Below the pieces are notes generated by a model, which did not search any database, was not told where the DNA came from, and saw only the letters and a program-made list of their open reading frames with translations. Of a DNA stretch of 64,000 bases, positions 36,845-48,124 are shown one piece after another; the stretch's first letter is position 1; each line of letters opens with the position of its first letter. Source of the DNA: Flaveria trinervia (Eukaryota; Streptophyta; Magnoliopsida; Asterales; Asteraceae); assembly GCA_025506515.1 (NCBI GenBank), contig JACCIX010000077.1:1-64000 (forward strand), given 5' to 3'. Both the position numbers and the translations under genes were made by a program.

Positions 36845-37552
36845 TGTTTGGACCTAGTATTTGACCGAAATACCTGGAGATTAACGTGTAAACCAGATCA
36901 AATAGTGCGGAATCCTATTTGATTGGCAATCCAATCAGTGAGAACACACGAAGAATCAATCAAGGATTGAAACTAACGTTAGAAATCGATTGGGAATCGA
37001 TCTAATGTGTTCTATGAACTTGGAGAACGAGTTGGAAGGTTTCTGGACGGCTAGGGTACGTCTGGAATCGTAATTGATCGAGTTATATTGTTTTTCACGA
37101 ATTGAGTTGTATTTATAGGTTGGCACTATCCAATCGTGCGACTGAACCATTAGTTTGGTTCAGTCGTGCGATTGAACCATGCGGTTGATTCATTTGTACG
37201 ACTGAGTGTTCAGTCATGCGACCGAGCCAATCTTATGTTACAATCGTACGACTGATCCAGTCTCCTGGTTCAGTCGTGCGACTGAGTCAATCGTGTGAAG
37301 TTATTCATGCGTATGATTCATTCGCATGAGCCATTCGCATGAGAACTTCATTAAGTTAAGTTTGAATGTTTTAATTAATATAACATAATGTGCAACCATT
37401 CAAATAATCATAAACCCAATCAATTCAGTCACGACTCATTAATGAACTATTAAACATTATAACTAACAGACTATCAATATCATTTCTTTAATCATACCAA
37501 ACAAGATCTATTACATCACATATCATGATCTAGGGACATACATGTATCAACA
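36845..37552 (-). repeat. 3' LTR of element C
   Basis: About ten copies of self-complementary motifs such as CAGTCGTGCGACTG and variants (CAATCGTGCGACTGA, CATTCGCATGAG) lie at 37130-37345. A TATAAATA box on the minus strand (37117-37110) follows the array within about 15 bp in the direction of transcription. Confidence 0.9.
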
Positions 37553-37566
37553 AACTCCCCCTTGGA
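37553..37566 (-). other. Polypurine tract of element C
   Basis: On the minus strand CCAAGGGGGAGTT abuts the LTR, the standard plus-strand primer of Copia elements. Confidence 0.85.
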
Positions 37567-37577
37567 CCTAGATCTCT

Positions 37578-40055
37578 TTAATGTCTTGTTTTCTTCATTA
37601 CCTCCTCATATTTCTTGTACTTGTCCTCTTGTGTGACTCTTGCGTGAATATCAAACGCGAAGCAAAGTCGTATAACGTTTTGGAACTGGAGAGCTTGTAC
37701 AATGTCTTGTGTGTCATAGAACAGTGGCCACTTGTATAATGTATAGACATCATTAGCAGACAAGTTGGTTAGCCACATTGGGTCGAATACCCTGATGGTA
37801 TCCATTTGGCCCTCTTTATCCAGGACTATGACAGCTTCTGCTGTTCTCCAATCGTAGTACCACCACTTAAAGTGTGGTGTGAAATCCTTTGTCATTTCCC
37901 GAAGTGGGATTCTTGACATTGTGCGCGGAGGATTCCACTTCAACACAATCTTTGGTTTTCCAATAATGGCATCCATCTTAGACCTTCTAATATACCTTGT
38001 AGGTTGTTGAGGTCTAAAGTTAATCCACCTGTTGTGGTACTCTTTCTTTAGGGCAGCCTCAAACCAGCCTGACATCTTTCTCGGGTCAGCATACAACAGT
38101 TTCAATTTGGCCAGCTGGTTGAGCTCAAAACCTGGTAGAGTCTTTAGATCATGTGAAAATCTAAAGTACTCTATGCCCTTCTCCCTCTTAACGGCATAAA
38201 CGTTAAGATCATCAAAATATGCCCATGCTATAATCCTGCCTGACACCGTAAGATGTTTCTTGACGCTGTAGAACTTGGTGTAGGCATCCCTCTTCGGTGC
38301 AACACGTTGGGCTCTAACTTCTTTAAAACATTCAGCCCACTCAGCCTTTCGAATGTTTACGTCATCATTTGAGGCTTGGGTTGTTCCTTCGTTCTTTCCA
38401 GTTTCCTGCTCCATCTTGTCTAGTACCTCAAACATATCACTGACTAGGGACTCACCCAGATTGGGGACCACATTACCCTCGTTGTCAGCGTACTGAGGGT
38501 ACTCTTCTGCAGCAATATCTTCAACCTCAACTTCATCAACGTCATTTAGTTCTTCGTCACTGGTTGAATCAACTGTTGGAGCATCCCTGACAATTTCATC
38601 AGGATTGAGTCTGAACATCTCTGCCAGTTGCTCGTTAGATAGGTCATGAATTATTTCACCTTCTTCAGGAGTATAACTCACTGACCTTCTGACAATCCCT
38701 TGCAGATCAAGAATCATTGTGAGTTGAGACTTGACCTGTTGAAGGGGAGCAATATCAAACTCATCTCTGTTGTACTTTGGATTTGTTTGATTTACACATT
38801 TCACACTCAAATCATTAGTAATTTATCAACAAAATGCATTAACTTAATATAAACATTTAGTACATGGTTTTTCAATACAGAATACAAAAGTAAATAAATA
38901 CACAAACATCTACTATTTACTTTTATCCTGAATACTCGGCTCTTCACGTGAAGGTGCAGAAGCAGAAGCTGACTGATCTTGTCTGTTCTTTGATCTTTTC
39001 TCTTGCCCTGGAGCTGAGACAGATTCAGCTGCTTCTCCTCCGTCAGTGTCTTCATCTTCACACCATTCTTCGGTTTTCTCTTCATCAGTTTCACTCTCAT
39101 TATCCTCATCGTCTTCATCATCTTCATTATCATCATCATTTCTGTCCCCATCCCTTATCTTTAAAGGTTCCTCCTTTGATCCTTTCAATTTTAGCAAAAT
39201 GGTCCTCTTAGCCTTTTCCAATTCTTCTATTTTCTTCTCTGAGGTGACGCTTTGAGCTTGGAGAATGGCTATCTCGTTGCTCTGGGCAGTCATCTGTCGG
39301 GCCTGCTACTCAATTACTCAATCCTGCTCTGCAATTTTATGCGATTGTGCAGCAGTCAGGTCAGTAAGCTGGCGGATCTGAGTTGTCTTTTCCTCATCAG
39401 CCGCCAGCAATCGCAACACCATTCTGTTTAACGCCGACAACTGTTCCTCTACCCCGATTGGAGGTAGAGGAGATCTATAGGTGTGTGAGGGATAGGCTGA
39501 GGGCTCGGTTTGGTGGCTAGTGGTGGTGGTGGTGGTGAATATCGGGTCAGGTCGGGATGATAGTGGTGGTGAGTGTGGGGTGAATGATGTAGTGGTGGCT
39601 GGGATTTGTCTTGTGGTGGTCGGTCTGGTGGTGTCTGCGGTTGCTGTGGGGGCTATGGTGGCTATGGTGGTGGATGGTGTGTCTGAAGAGGTGGTAGTGG
39701 TGGTAGTGGCTGAGGTAGTAGTGATGAATGTCAACCGCCGCTTCTTCTTAGGTTTCTGCCCATGGGGTTGAGCCATCCGTTTTCTCCTCGTTCCCTTCGA
39801 GGTGGATGCTCCCCCTCCGACCCTGCCGATTGACTCTGGAACATAGGTCGGGTCGGTCTCTGTCGCTCCAGAGTCTCTTGGGTGCTCACCAACCACCCGA
39901 AGCCCATGTACTGTGGGAACCACTTTACTTCCCACAGTCCTGGTGAGGGGCTCCTCATCAGATTCTTCTTCTTCTTCTTCTGTCTCAAGGACAAAATCGT
40001 GATGAAACCCAGCTGATTCGGTAACTTCTGCAGCCGGGGCGTATGCTGGAGGCAC
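37578..40055 (-). pseudogene. Accessory ORF, middle and C-terminal domains (element C)
   Basis: This is the same frame as the N-terminal domain at 40985 after two compensating shifts. 40055-39318 is acidic, then basic (KPKKKRR), then a long Thr/Pro-rich stretch, then the start of a coiled coil. After in-frame stops, 39293-38913 has the coiled coil (NEIAILQAQ, KKIEELEKAK) and an Asp/Glu-rich run. 38810-37578 is a well-kept 410-codon part: acidic first, then a compact aromatic/basic domain with WWYYDW and LSANDVYTL near the end. The KKKRR-type run could be a nuclear localisation signal (inference). No membrane span is seen. The last domain resembles the end of element A's ORF. Confidence 0.65.
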
Positions 40056-40163
40056 AACATCAGACGTAGTGCCGCTCTGTGGAACAGCCTATTGTCTCCG
40101 GCACCCCCACTATCGTCATCATCTAAATCATCAGTAGGTAGGACAATTGGCTCCACGTCGGAG

Positions 40164-40985
40164 TCACTTTCCTCGTGACGCCATTGGCGTCTCCCTGGTG
40201 CCACATAACTTGCTTGCCCCCACTAAGTGGCCAATCAGCCTCTTTGCCTGGGGCTTAACTTGCTTGCCCCGGTACACCACCATCCTACCCAAAGTAGTGT
40301 CATCCATAAGTTCCAAAGTCACTGCATCGTGACTTTCCTTGGGGAGCTGAGGCAGCTTCTCATTGAATATCATCTGAAGAAATCTTGGATACATACAAAA
40401 ACCTTCTTTCCCTTTTGTTTCAATGTTCTCTACCAAATAAGCAAAGATCATATTAGAGAAGCTAAAAGGGTGGTTCAGCACCAGAGCCATGAAGGCATTC
40501 TGTATCTGATCTGACAGGTCATCGAAACCACCCCTTCTCGAAGCGATGCACTTAAGAATCACATGTGCCAGATATTTGTATTGTGGCCACAGGTTGCTCT
40601 TATTTAGCACCCCCGAGTTAATGTCCCCCGCATACTTGATTCGGAGGAAACACCCTCTCACTATCAAAGGATGTAACTTAGTGGGGTGAGTAGAGTCATC
40701 CCTAAACTCAAGGATTCTTTGGATGTCAGTAGCGGTAATGTCGATAGCTTGACCCAAAATGGTGCTTCTGATGCTGTATGGCTCACGAGAACGATCCATT
40801 GAGGCATTCTCCCAGAATGCCTGGTGTAGTGATTTGTAAGGCGTGCACGGCGTAGATATAGCCTTATGTATCCGTGAACGTTTGAGGAAGGCTATAATAT
40901 CGGAGAACTTGGCCCCGTTCCGAGTCGTGTGGTCCAAATGGGCACATATGTTGTGCTTTGGATTAAGAGACCATCGGTCAGCCAT
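40164..40985 (-). pseudogene. Accessory ORF, N-terminal domain (element C)
   Basis: A 273-codon frame begins at 40985 with the pattern NPKHN, then FSDIIAFL, AFWENA, ITATDIQRIL and CMYPRFLQMI. These align with A (NPQHN, FSDIISFL, MYPRFLQHI) and B (KPRHN, FDDAIDLM, FWTN, LYPRFLMAI), so this is a conserved globular domain. A good splice acceptor (TGTTTGTGTTTCAG) lies six bases before the ATG. This part is the best preserved copy in the window. Similar plant proteins are often given unrelated automatic names; I do not infer a function. A frameshift near 40160 separates it from the middle part. Confidence 0.7.
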
Positions 40986-42040
40986 TTTTCCTGAAACACA
41001 AACACCTGATCATTAGTACATAATACATTGGAATTCAGTTCTAAGTGTAGTGTTTCACTTCCATTCTGATTCATTCATGTGAATGAATCATGCGACTGGA
41101 GTCATTTAGTTGTTCTTAAGTACGACTGAGTTCATTCGGTTAATTGAGGCATGCGATTGAGTTCAATCGGCTGATTGAGACATGCGATTGAGTTCAATCG
41201 GCTGATTGAGACATGCATTGAGTTCAATCGGCTGATTGAGACTTGCGATTGAGTTCAATCGGCCGACTGGACTCATTCGGGTGGTTCATTCGGTCGAATG
41301 ATCCAATCGTAAGGTTCAATCGTGCGATTGGAGTTCATTCGAACGACCAGTCGCTTGCCCCACTGTTCGATCGCCTGTGGGTCGAATCTTGACCAACTTA
41401 AGTCATTTAACAGTGTTTAATGGTCCATTAGCCTCGTCTACTTGTCACTAATAACCTATTAAACTCAATTTTAACATTTTGCTTATTTATATAGGTGATT
41501 AGGTCATTTCATAGTTCCGTTCTTGATTCAATCGAGTGTCTCTATTGGACGTTCGGTAATCTGCTGATTTTGGTAAGATTCAAAGAGTAATGTACCTGTA
41601 AATCGTCACTCGAATGTAAGAAACTTAACAGCAATGTAAATCAGGATCTGTAGCAATTTTGACAGAGTAACAGGAAGAGTGCGATTTTGGTGTGATGAGG
41701 AACATGCGATCGACTGAGGCCCTTAAATACTGAACCTAGGTTCAATCGGCCGACTGGCCTCATTCGCTCAGTTCAATCGGGCGACTGAGTCTCAGTCGTA
41801 CGATTGGCCTAGTCAATCGCATTCAGTCGGCCGACTGAGTCTCAGTCGGTCGACTGCCTCATTCGGTCTCCTTCATTCGCATCTTTAGTTGACCGACTGA
41901 GCCTCAGTCGGTCTACTGTTTCATTCTCCCCCTTCTATTCGGTCGAATGGATCATTTTCATGTCCATTCGGCCGATTGGAAGCCATTCGCATAGTTGGTC
42001 GATAACCATGATACACTCGTGCGAATGGGTCACACTTAGT
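40986..42040 (-). promoter_or_regulatory. Motif arrays and putative promoter/leader before the accessory ORF (element C)
   Basis: Two arrays of CAATCGGCCGACTGG/CAGTCGGTCGACTG-type motifs lie at 41085-41390 and 41700-42020, matching the motif in C's LTR. On the minus strand TATTTAAG (about 41726-41719) follows the upstream array, and a TATATAAATA lies at about 41497-41488. A donor-like CAG/GTACAT (intron side at 41595) and an acceptor TTTCAG (40996-40991) could define a 605-nt leader intron. All of this is prediction from sequence alone. Confidence 0.45.
41144..41270 (-). repeat. 31-bp tandem repeat, four copies
   Basis: Units read TTGAGACATGCGATTGAG plus TTCAATCGGCTGA, with small changes. 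It is a locally amplified part of element C's motif array. One unit has lost a base. Confidence 0.8.
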
Positions 42041-43611
42041 GAGTTTACAGTCATTTTGAACATTTTACTGTTAAGACCCTTTTCACTTTTGATAATAACA
42101 TTATAAGCTCTTAACCAATTCAGTCACTTCAGACGTGACTTTTTAAACTTTGAAAAACATGTGGCCATCTCAGACATGACCCTTTTAGGTAAGTTAATTC
42201 CCTTCTGATTTCCCTGATGTAGTCCGACAGACACACAAATTAAAAGATTAACATAGAAACTTGAACTAACTACACAAATAAAGTTTATTTTTGGACTTTT
42301 TGTGAGAGATAAAACCCTAAGATGGAAATCTACAGGATTTGGTTTGGGAGTAGACAGCTTCAACTTAGATTGATCATATCTGGACCAATTCAATTTTGGA
42401 ATCATACAGGAACATCAAATCATTTGGGACTTGTTATTAAAACTTTTTGATGCTTAAATTCTCGGTGTTCATCCAGAGTCGTTAGCACCTTAAGGAGATC
42501 ATACTGAAACTCTTAGATTTTCACATTGATTTGAACTCTTGAGAATGTAGCCACTAAGATTGTCAATATGTTTGTCCACTTAAATCCATACACAGACTTT
42601 TGACGCAGACTGGTGACTGATTTAGGTTTAATTATTTCAGCTAACATTTGTGGATCCCACACTTATATGGTAATCAATATTCCTCAGAGTTTTTGAGCGG
42701 TCTACGGGTATTATTACAAGAAGAGACTATTCTTAGAGTTTTCAAAGAAGCCTGTCCTCAGGTCAGTGCCATCGCACAGAGAGAGGCGGCAAGCAACAAT
42801 GAATTCTAGAATATCTAGGTTATGCTTATCCTCAGGTCAGTGCCATCGCACAGCAGAAAGGCAACAACCTATGTCCTTGTTAGAGCAGCTTATTTTATTT
42901 TACACAATATGCATCAACAACATAAGTCATTAGCTTTATTGCATTTGTCTTTCATTTTTTTCTTGCTTTGCTCTAATTATGGTCATCCGCACATGTTTGT
43001 GGCATTTAAATGCTCATTACCCTTATTGGAATATATTTGATTGTGTTAACCAGTGATAAGATGGAAGCCCACAGTCAGTTGAACAACATAGTTTGATCTT
43101 GAGATCACCAATCAGGTCTAATTGTCTATTGTGTTGAATCTACCAACGTATCATTTGTGGTCTAGCAGCCTCTAAGTCTACTTTCTTTGTGTCACCTTAG
43201 GAGTTGCCAGTTTTCTATCATCTTCCCTTTTTATATTGCTTAGACTACACAGACTTATACTTTGAACTTTTGCATCTTTTCAAAACTTAGATTTTTTAAA
43301 ATCCCTCTTGATTTGTTCTTGTGTACTATCATGTTCCAAAGGTATTGAATCGGTATCACAGACACAATCTACCTTATTTCTAGTTACCCCTTCTCCCTCA
43401 TTTTTTTAAATTAATGTTAACTTGCTGACATATCTCCCCCTAAAATACTAAAATCATTTGGATTTAATTATTTTTGGATTTTAATAAACAGCAAAATAAC
43501 ATGAGTTTAAATATAACAGACAAAAAGAAAAAACAGATAATATAAAATAAAATAAACTTTAACGAAACTACATCGGACTACACAATATTCTCATCAGGAA
43601 TTACCTCACTT
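42041..43611 (-). other. Non-coding spacer after RNase H (element C)
   Basis: No ORF with recognisable motifs is seen. A short duplication CTCAGGTCAGTGCCATCGCA occurs at about 42757 and 42832. The purine/pyrimidine composition is ordinary. It separates pol from the regulatory arrays. Confidence 0.5.
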
Positions 43612-45113
43612 TTCTTTTAACGCCGTTGACCTCTAGCAAATATTGAAAACGTGGTTTATCAAAGGCTTTAGTATAGAGGTCAGCACGTTGAAAGTCAGTA
43701 TTAATTTAACCACATCAATTAAGTTCTTTTCAAAACAGTCTTGATGAAGTGGTATTTAATACCGATGTGTTTGGTCTTAGGATGTTGAACCGGATTTTTA
43801 GTTACTGCGATTGCAGCAGAGTTATCAACAAAAATAGGAGTAGATGAGAATTTTAAACCGATCCCGCATTTGCTATTGAATCCAAATGATTTGTGAACAG
43901 CAACTTGCAGCAGCAACATATTCGGCTTCACAGGTTGACAATGCAACCAACGTCTGCTTCTTACACTGCCATGTAACTAATCTTCTCCCAAAGAATTGAC
44001 ACCCCGCTGATGTAGACTTGTAGTTCATTTTGCAGCTTCTATAGTCCGAGTCACTATACGCCGTGAGCAAAAATCATCATGAGGATACCACAACCCCAGT
44101 GTGGGTGTACCCTTTAGATAGAGAAAAATCCTTTTGACCCCGATCAGATGATTGACCTTAGGTTTAGCCTGATAACTGGAACATAAACATGTAGCATACA
44201 TGATATCAGGTCTTGAGGTAGTGAGATACATGAGAGGATCCAATCATTCCTTGGTACATAGTGGGATCTACAAGATCTCCATTCTCATCAGGTGATATAT
44301 CATGATTCGTAGCAAGTGGAGTCCCAGCAGCAGAAGCATTCTCCATGTCAAAGCGACTGAGAATGTCTCCTACATACTTGGTCTGATGTAGAAAGATCCC
44401 ATTAGGTGTTTGATCTACCTGTAACCTGAGAAAGAAATTCATCTCCCCCATAGCACTCATCTCAAACTCTTTTCTCATCACTGCTTCAAACTCTTTGCAT
44501 AACTCTTCGTTCTTTGACCCGAAGATTATGTCATCAACATATATCTGTACAAGCAGTAGGTCGCCATCCTTTTCTTTAATAAACAGTGTACAGTCAATGA
44601 CTCCCCTGCGAAAGCCGTGTTTCACAAGATGAGTCGAGAGTTTCTCATACCAAGCTCGAGGAGCTTGATGAAGCCCATATAAAGCTTTGTCGAGCTTGTA
44701 AACTCTATCACGATGATACGGGTCTTCAAATCCCTCGGGTTGACTTACATAGACTGTTTCCCTGATTTCCCCATGAAGGAATGCACTCTTCACATCTAAT
44801 TGGTAGACTTTAATCTTCATGTACGATGCATAGGCAAGGAAGATACGAATAGCTTCCATCCTTGCCACGGGTGCAAACACCTCATTATAGTCAATCCCCT
44901 CGACTTGGCGAAAACCTTGAACCACCAGTCGAGCTTTGTTCCTGATAATGACTCCTGGTCATCCTTCTTGCATTTTAATACCCATTTGGTGCCAATGACT
45001 TTAGCACCTTTAGGTTATCAACCAGAGTCCATACACCTAACTTCTTAAACTGCAGAAGTTCTTCTTGCATGGCAGTCACCCACGCCTCATCATTTAGTGC
45101 TTCACTGACATAT
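43612..45113 (-). pseudogene. Copia reverse transcriptase and RNase H (element C)
   Basis: RT begins near 45113 (NDEAWVTAMQEELLQF) and, after a frameshift near 44950, continues at 44925-44206 with [12 protein letters not shown] and YVDDIIFGS, the catalytic YVDD being intact. A further shift leads to 44243-44025 (TSRPDIMYA). RNase H follows (44070-43873: YSDSDY, STCEAEY) and then 43946-43719 (DNSAAIAVTKNP, HIGIKYHFI). The tail ADLYTKAFDKPRF ends near 43612 in a third frame. At least four frameshifts break the region. Confidence 0.85.
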
Positions 45114-46500
45114 TTTGGCTCAACCTGCAAAACAAAACATCGATAAGCACCATCATGAATGTAACCTTTCTCCATAACTAAGGCGTAATCAGCTGAGTAT
45201 AGCTGATTTCGGGTTTGTACTCCTGATCGGACATCTCCAATAACATTTTCAAGGGGATGATAGACGTTTAGTCGTGATCCTGGAGTAGTCGGCACAGTCA
45301 CCTCCGAACCAAGATTGTGAACATTTTGTTCTGCATCTGAGGAAGGTGGAGTTTGAGGTTCCGAAGTTGAGGGTGCATCACTTATGGATGCTTGTGGACT
45401 TTCAGGAACTGGAACCTGTTCCTCCTGACTGTTCTGGTCATCTGCTTCAGTTTCATCTTCAGAGGAGGAGTCACTGTCATCGACTACCCCTTCTGACTGA
45501 GTAGATGATTCTCCCTGTGTGCTAGATGGTGTATTTAGAATAACATACATCATCCTAGTAGTTAACTCATCATCCGAGGGAGAGAGAGGGATGTTGAAGG
45601 ATTTGAAGAATCCATCATAATCGAAGAAGTATGCAGGTCCTTTGCCTGTAGGTGGTGTGGTATATCTCTGAACGTCGACATTACACCACACTTCTACAAG
45701 ACCCGTTGAGTTATTGTAAACTCGCTTGTTCGGTATGTTGTATCCTAGAAAAATTCCTTCAACTGTCTTCTCGCTGAATTTTCCTTCTTGTGTCTTCTTC
45801 AGAAGTGTACACGGTGCGCCAAAAGGTTCAAGATACTCCAAATTCAGTTTGCGTCTTTGTAGTAGCTCATAACATATCTTTCCGTGGCGCTTGACTATTA
45901 GGACTCGATTCAGTGTATAACACGCATTTGCCACTGCCTCATTCCAGAATTGGATAGGTAGTTTCGAGTCTGCCAGCATAGTCCGTGCTGTCTCTATCAA
46001 ACTCCTGTTCTTTCTTTCAGCAACGCCATTCATCTGAGGTGTGTAAGTAGAAGTGAATTGATGCACAATTCCCTTTTCCTTGCAGTATGCCTCCATCCCT
46101 TGATTCTTGAATTCTGTCCCGTTGTCTGAGCGTATTTGTCTAACTTTTAGCTTGTAGAGGATTCCAGTGTGGTTACTAATTCCTTGAATGTCTCCAAAGT
46201 TTCTGATTTGGATTTCAGAAACATTACCCAAGTGAACCTTGAGTAGTCATCAGTGACCACAAAGCAGTACACGTCGCCTGCAATGCTCCTTGTACTAACT
46301 GGACCAAACTGATCCATGTGAAGAAGCTCAAGAGGAAGTTCTATTGAATGAACTTTCTTTTCCTTATGAGACTTCTTTGTCTGTTTGCCTTTCTTGCATG
46401 CTACACAAAAATCAGGAAGTTGGAAGTTCTTGACATTCACTCCTCTCACTAAATCCTTCTGAATCAAATGATTCATCTTCCTTTGACTAATGTGTCCCAT
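45114..46500 (-). pseudogene. Copia integrase (element C)
   Basis: 46500-46147 holds the end of the zinc-binding domain (CVACKKGKQ) and the first catalytic aspartate (LLHMDQFGPV), followed by VVTDDYSRFTW. After a frameshift, 46231 on carries RSDNGTEF (second Asp) and NGVAERKNR (catalytic Glu), then the conserved FWNEAVANACYTLNR. A long Ser/Glu/Pro-rich linker (about 45560-45300) joins integrase to RT. All three DDE residues are present, but in two frames. Confidence 0.85.
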
Positions 46501-46659
46501 TCTCCGATGCCAAGAGATTGAATCCTTCTCAGTAGCTTTAGATAAAAAACACTGAACCTCATGATCCGTTGTAGCAGCTATGACAGATCCAAGACATAAG
46601 GTCTTTATATCTTGAAGCAGTCATCAGAACTTGGTCCTCTGGGATCATATATTCTTTCT

Positions 46660-46965
46660 TCAGCACGTAACACTTCTGGTTATCGAAGATGACTTTAAAT
46701 CCTTTATCACAGATTTGGGAACAGAAAGTAAGTTGTTCTGAAGTTGTTGAACGTAGTTCACCTTATCAAACTTAACTTTCTGATTTCCGACTTCTCCCTG
46801 AGCTGTGATATAGCCTCCTTTGTTTCCTGCAAAGGAAACATGCCCTCCTTTTATTTGTTTGACGTTAGATAAAAGGTCTCTATTTCCTGTCATGTGCCTA
46901 GATGCTTCGCTGTCTATAATCCACGTGTTAGTCTCAGCACTGTATCGAACACCCTGCACATACAA
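46660..46965 (-). pseudogene. Copia aspartic protease (element C), altered active site
   Basis: WIIDSEASRHMTGNRDLL is the protease active-site region. The usual DSG/DTG reads DSE here (residues 18-20), a change expected to prevent catalysis. FAGNKGGYITAQGEV and LLSVPK follow in the normal order. The frame is open for 101 codons and then lost before integrase. Confidence 0.8.
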
Positions 46966-46980
46966 AGTAAATGAATTAGT

Positions 46981-48124
46981 TTAGGTTAGGAACCCAAGCT
47001 TTGACTGTCTTGGTTTCCCAGAGGCATCACACATCATAAACTCCACCCATTGACCCTTAGAGGGTGAGGGTAGCTCAGGTTCCTTCTTGTTATCAGTATC
47101 AGACACAAAGGTTGACTTTTCTTTCCATAAGCCAGATTTGTGCAATGCCTGTTTATGATAAACAGTCGTCTGGCTTGAAAGTTGGACTTTAGGTTCACTA
47201 GCTCTTCTAGGTGGAGTTAAAGAGCTCCTCTTAGAAGACTTAGGTTTTGAGTCCTGAAGTTCAATCTTCTTCCTAGGTGTCTGATAAAAATTACAGTAGG
47301 AAGCAATGTGTCCATATTCTCCACAGTTGTAGCACGCTCTGCTATCAACTTTATGATTAAACTTTCTTTGTGGAGAGGTACGTGACACTCTAGTAACATC
47401 AATCACTTTAGGTTTTGACTCTTGTATGTTTGATGTTTCTCTGGTTAACAAAATTTACATTTAGTCTGTTTAATGTTCCACTTTTTGGTTAACTGGTTTT
47501 TGACTTGAAGCATGTGAGAAAGTAACATTTGAAGTCCTTTTAGGTTCTGATTTGACTTTTTTAGAACTTGACTTTAAGTTAACTTTTCAACTTCTTTTCC
47601 AGATTAACACAAGGCAATTTTCCCTTTGTCTTTGAAGTGGTCCTTTTGTTTGTTTCCTGTGTCATAGATGAACATAGGGAATCTGGATCACTTACAAGAG
47701 GAGTAGTCACTACATGATCCTTGATGGGATTACTACTTAAGGTCTAGACTTAGTGTTCATCAAGGTCTCAAGTGGTGGTGGAACCACTTTGTAGCCTAGT
47801 CCCTCCCGTTGTTCCTTTCTTTTACTAAGTGTTGGACTATATGCGACGACTAGTCCAACTATGCAGTTTCTGTTTTAGTGAATTGACTTCTACTTCTAGA
47901 ACTTCTTTTGTTTCTTAGTGCCTTCTAGGGAGTTTAGATAGTACCTAATGTCATTTGCTTGGTTAAAAGCCACTACTTCGGTTTCCCTAAGTTGTTTAGT
48001 CAATAGTCTATTTTTTCTTTATAACTATGCTCATTTTGTTTTAGTACTCTATTAGCCTCAGTGCACAGACGTAAATCTTTTACTAAGTTATCATTATGAT
48101 CTAATAACCTAGCAAAATTTTCAT
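46981..48124 (-). pseudogene. Second zinc-knuckle part and degraded gag-protease linker (element C)
   Basis: 47451-46981 keeps 156 codons with a CCHC knuckle (CYNCGEYGHIASYC) and a basic Ser/Lys-rich tail that runs to the protease. 48124-47452 has lost its frames, and no long ORF is left on the minus strand. In this lineage a long coiled-coil spacer usually lies here (compare element B, 32280-31879). Confidence 0.6.

Noticed and set aside
38811..38912. AT-rich gap between two in-frame parts of C's accessory ORF, possible intron
   Set aside because: Candidate donor (AAAA/GTAAAT) and acceptors do not give a matching phase, so I treat it as decayed linker.
39520..39771. Val-rich hydrophobic + strand ORF
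   Set aside because: It is antisense to the Thr-rich part of C's accessory ORF (ACC/ACT repeats read as GGT/GTG).
41085..42020. Arrays of short palindromic repeats with spacers, superficially CRISPR-like
   Set aside because: The repeats are degenerate, of variable spacing and in both orientations, and the context is plant retrotransposon DNA with no cas genes.
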